Below, in pieces: positions 37,145 through 39,372 of a DNA stretch of 39,372 nucleotides (position 1 is the first letter of the stretch; each line of letters starts with the position of its first letter). Source of the DNA: SAR202 cluster bacterium bin16 (GTDB taxonomy: Bacteria > Chloroflexota > Dehalococcoidia > Lucifugimonadales > Australimonadaceae); assembly GCA_002238425.1 (NCBI GenBank), contig MPMJ01000030.1:1-39372 (forward strand). Direction: 5' to 3'. The translations under genes and the position numbers were made by a program. The notes under the pieces are model-generated. The model did no database searches. It saw nothing but the letters and a program-made list of their open reading frames with translations, and was not told the origin of the DNA.

Positions 37145-39372
37145 CCAGAGAGCTTGTGGTGAAGGGGCTTGGAGAATCGGCGCTACTGGGAGCGTATTGG
37201 GGGCGTCCCTGTGAGATCGGCGCATAGGCCTTGTTGCTGGGCCTATTGGCCAGATCGGCGCTTAGAATGGCGTACAGCGGCTCGTATCAAGAGGCTGCGC
37301 TGCCGGTTGTTTTGGCCCGTACGGGCTTATCGGTGATGCTGGCTCGCCGTCCTGCCCGCCCTTCCTAGTCTTGTGCCCCCTTCCCCTGCTGCCTCTTCGT
37401 CCGGCGAAGGAAGAGAGCCTAAGCGGCTGTGCTGGTCGCTTTGTCTTGGTCGTGGCTGGTAGGGTAGTGGACTGGGGCCCGGTCTCCTGCGCTCCGCCTT
37501 GGCCTTAGCGCCCGTCGTCTGTTGCCTTGGCCTTGTCCTACCTCCGTTGCGCCTATATCCCGTCGCGGCTCGGGTGGTGCGCCCCTTGCCGCTGACGGCC
37601 TAGTAGGCCCTACGGGCTGTACGGGGGTAGGGGGCGGCACTCTAACGGTGTGAGCTTAGCGGGCCGCGCTCCCCTTTCCCGTTTCCCCCCAGCGCCGCCC
37701 TCGTGCGTCGGAACGGGGCCGCTGGCCTCCCCGGCCCTCCTTCCCCCCATCGCCGCCCGGCATTGCTGCGTTCTCATCGGGCCGATGGGCAATGAGGGCT
37801 GCGCTGACGGTTGTTTTGGCCCGTACGGGCTTGTCGGTGATGCTGGCTCGCCGTCCTGCCCACCCTTCCTAGTCTTGTGCCCCCGGCCCCTTCGGTCGTG
37901 GTGGTGGTGGCGATGGCGGCTTGGAGCCGTGGCGACTTTGTTCTTTGTCTTGGTCGTGGCTGGTAGGGTAGTGGACTGCGGCCCGGTCTCCTACGCTCCG
38001 CCTTGGCCTTAGCGCCCGTCGTGTGTTGCCTTGGCGTTGTCCTACCTCCGTTGCGCCTATATCCCGTCGCGGCTCGGGTGGTGCGGCCCTTGCCGCTGAC
38101 GGGCTGGTCGGCCCTACGGGCTGTACGGGGGCGAGGGGCGGCGCTCCAACGGCGGGAATCGTCGTAATTGGCTGGGTGGGCTGCGGCGTCGAGACAGGCT
38201 GCGCCAACGGTCCTCTTGGCCCTACGGGCTTGGCGGTGGTGCTGGCTCGCCTTTCTGCCCACCCTTCCTAGTCTTGTGCCCCCGACCCCTTCTGTCGTGG
38301 TGGTGGTGATGGTGGGAGCATGGGAGCACAGTGGCTTTGTTCTCTGTCTTGGTCGTGGCGGGTAGGCCAGTGGCTTGGGGCCCGGTCTCCTGCGCTCCGC
38401 CTTAGCCGCTCGGCCCGTCGTGTGATGGCTGGGGCCTTGGCCTTGTGTAGTGCGCGGTGGCCTCCTTAGCGGGCGGCTGACGGTTCGGTATGATAGCGGT
38501 TGTTTTGGCCGCCTTGTCCGGGGGGTAGTCTCTTGGGCGCTCGTCGTAGTTGGCTGGGTGGACTCAGACGCCGCTGCGGCAGCGCTTCGCGGGCCTTCGC
38601 TGGGGCAATCGTAGTAGTTGGCTGGGTGGACTCAGGCGCCGCTGCGGCAGCGCTTCGCGGGCCTTCGCTGGGGGCGGCTGACGCGTCGGTATGATAGCGG
38701 TTCTCTTGGCCGCCCTGTCCGGGGGCTGTCGCCCACCCAACTGCGCTGCTCCCCCATCCCCCCGGGTACCTCCCCGTCCGCTGCTCGCCCCCCCCCGTGC
38801 TCTTCTGATGGGCCGTGTGCTCACCAGCGATGTGACGGGAGCGTACGCGATACTGGCTTGGATGTTGTTCGCGGGGGTCTGCGCGTCGTGTGCTTGTCCG
38901 GTGTGTGCCGTCTGCCCTGTCTCGGTATCGTCAGCTCATCGTCGCTGGTTTCCCGCGTCATTCTGTAGCGGCTCTGCTGCGTCGGTTGACGGGCCGTGTG
39001 CGTCCCAGCCCGCCCCGTGCGCTGTTCGGCCTTCGCTCGCTCCCCCGCTCGGCCTGTCCTTCCTCTCCGCACCGAAGGGCGGCACTGTTCGATCTGCGGT
39101 CACGGTGGGGTCGTGGCGGCCTCTCGTTCGTTGTTTTGCGCTGTGTCCGTCTGCGTCGGCGTCGGGCTGTTGTTGTGCATGCCTAACGGTGGTCGCCTCC
39201 TCTCCTTACGGTGATGGCTGCGTTGGCCGCCCGCTCCTGAGTTGCCAGCTTGAGGCCCCGTCTTGGTCGCTGGGTCCGTCTCTGCCCCCCCCCGTCCCCT
39301 CGCGTTCGGCCTCCTGCGATTGTGTGGGTTTTGCTTTGCCGAGCGTTCCTGTCCGTTTCTCGGGGGGGCCAC
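37145..39372. other. Gene-poor right end of long tandem repeats
   Basis: No gene is supported over 2.2 kb. Words repeat at ~400-500-bp intervals. Unit alpha (CCGTACGGGCTT.TCGGTG, then CCTTCCTAGTCTTGTGCCCCC) occurs at 37318, 37821 and 38221. Unit beta (TCTTGGTCGTGGCTGGTAGG, then GCCCGGTCTCCT.CGCTCCGC) begins at 37443, 37948 and 38347, the last one partial. A 68-bp tandem pair (AGTTGGCTGGGTGGACTCAG) starts at 38548 and 38616. CGGTATGATAGCGGTT occurs at 38486 and 38687. Some of the words recur at the left end. Short Pro- or Gly-rich frames on both strands are by-products. Confidence 0.65.

Noticed and set aside
37650..38271. Collagen-like GPTG frames and Pro-rich minus-strand frames in the right end
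   Set aside because: They follow from the tandem repeats, lack ribosome sites and do not stay in one frame across repeat copies.
1..39372. tRNA, rRNA, integrase or DNA polymerase genes
   Set aside because: None seen by motif on either strand.

Overview
This window looks like most or all of the genome of an uncultured, GC-rich tailed bacteriophage (Caudoviricetes, HK97-type capsid). The diagnostic genes are a Mu gp29/DUF935-like portal, a ClpP-type prohead protease, a scaffold, a DUF2190-like decoration protein, a major capsid protein, a terminase ATPase, a TOPRIM primase-SF3 helicase, a Dda/RecD2-like helicase, phage-type methyltransferases and a lipoprotein lytic transglycosylase. I see no integrase, repressor, tRNA or rRNA. 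The host cannot be named. Strong Shine-Dalgarno (SD) sites, sigma-70-like and sigma-54-like promoters, a lipobox and DnaA-box-like sites suggest a Gram-negative bacterium.

Layout. 1-690 has no convincing gene and carries repeats. 790-5598 is a leftward head block: portal, protease, scaffold, decoration, capsid, then virion paralogue A. 5639-8133 is a rightward packaging block: VRR-NUC nuclease, zinc-finger protein, terminase ATPase, unknown. 8134-8753 is a regulatory gap with a terminator, a parS-like palindrome and a sigma-54-like promoter. 8754-20958 is a rightward block of small genes plus DNA metabolism: SLOG protein, nuclease plus adenine methylase, Gly-rich and zinc-ribbon duplications, SSB-tip protein, helicase, primase-helicase, cytosine methylase. 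21121-26315 holds a giant repeat fibre with a signal peptide and a lysis cassette, closed by a bidirectional terminator. 26401-35951 is a leftward block of tail or virion genes headed by paralogue B. 35952-36508 is a divergent control region with a large inverted repeat. 36509-37009 is a zinc-finger gene. 37010-39372 is a gene-poor zone of long tandem repeats related to the left end, so the molecule is probably circular or circularly permuted.

Most unusual items: (i) a CRISPR-like mini-array at 15094-15186 (two repeats around a 37-nt spacer) and a solitary 32-nt type I-C-like repeat at 3575-3606, both candidates for phage-borne CRISPR mimicry; (ii) a three-copy ~85-105-bp element (8089, 20992, 37037) at module boundaries, whose two longer copies begin with a perfect DnaA box; (iii) two sigma-54-type promoters, one next to a parS-like site; (iv) a terminase ATPase that lacks its nuclease domain beside a stand-alone VRR-NUC gene; (v) a probable -1 frameshift in a large tail gene; (vi) a consensus-quality promoter firing into the gene-less left end. 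Base-level observations are direct reads; family calls are from memory of motifs, with no database search.
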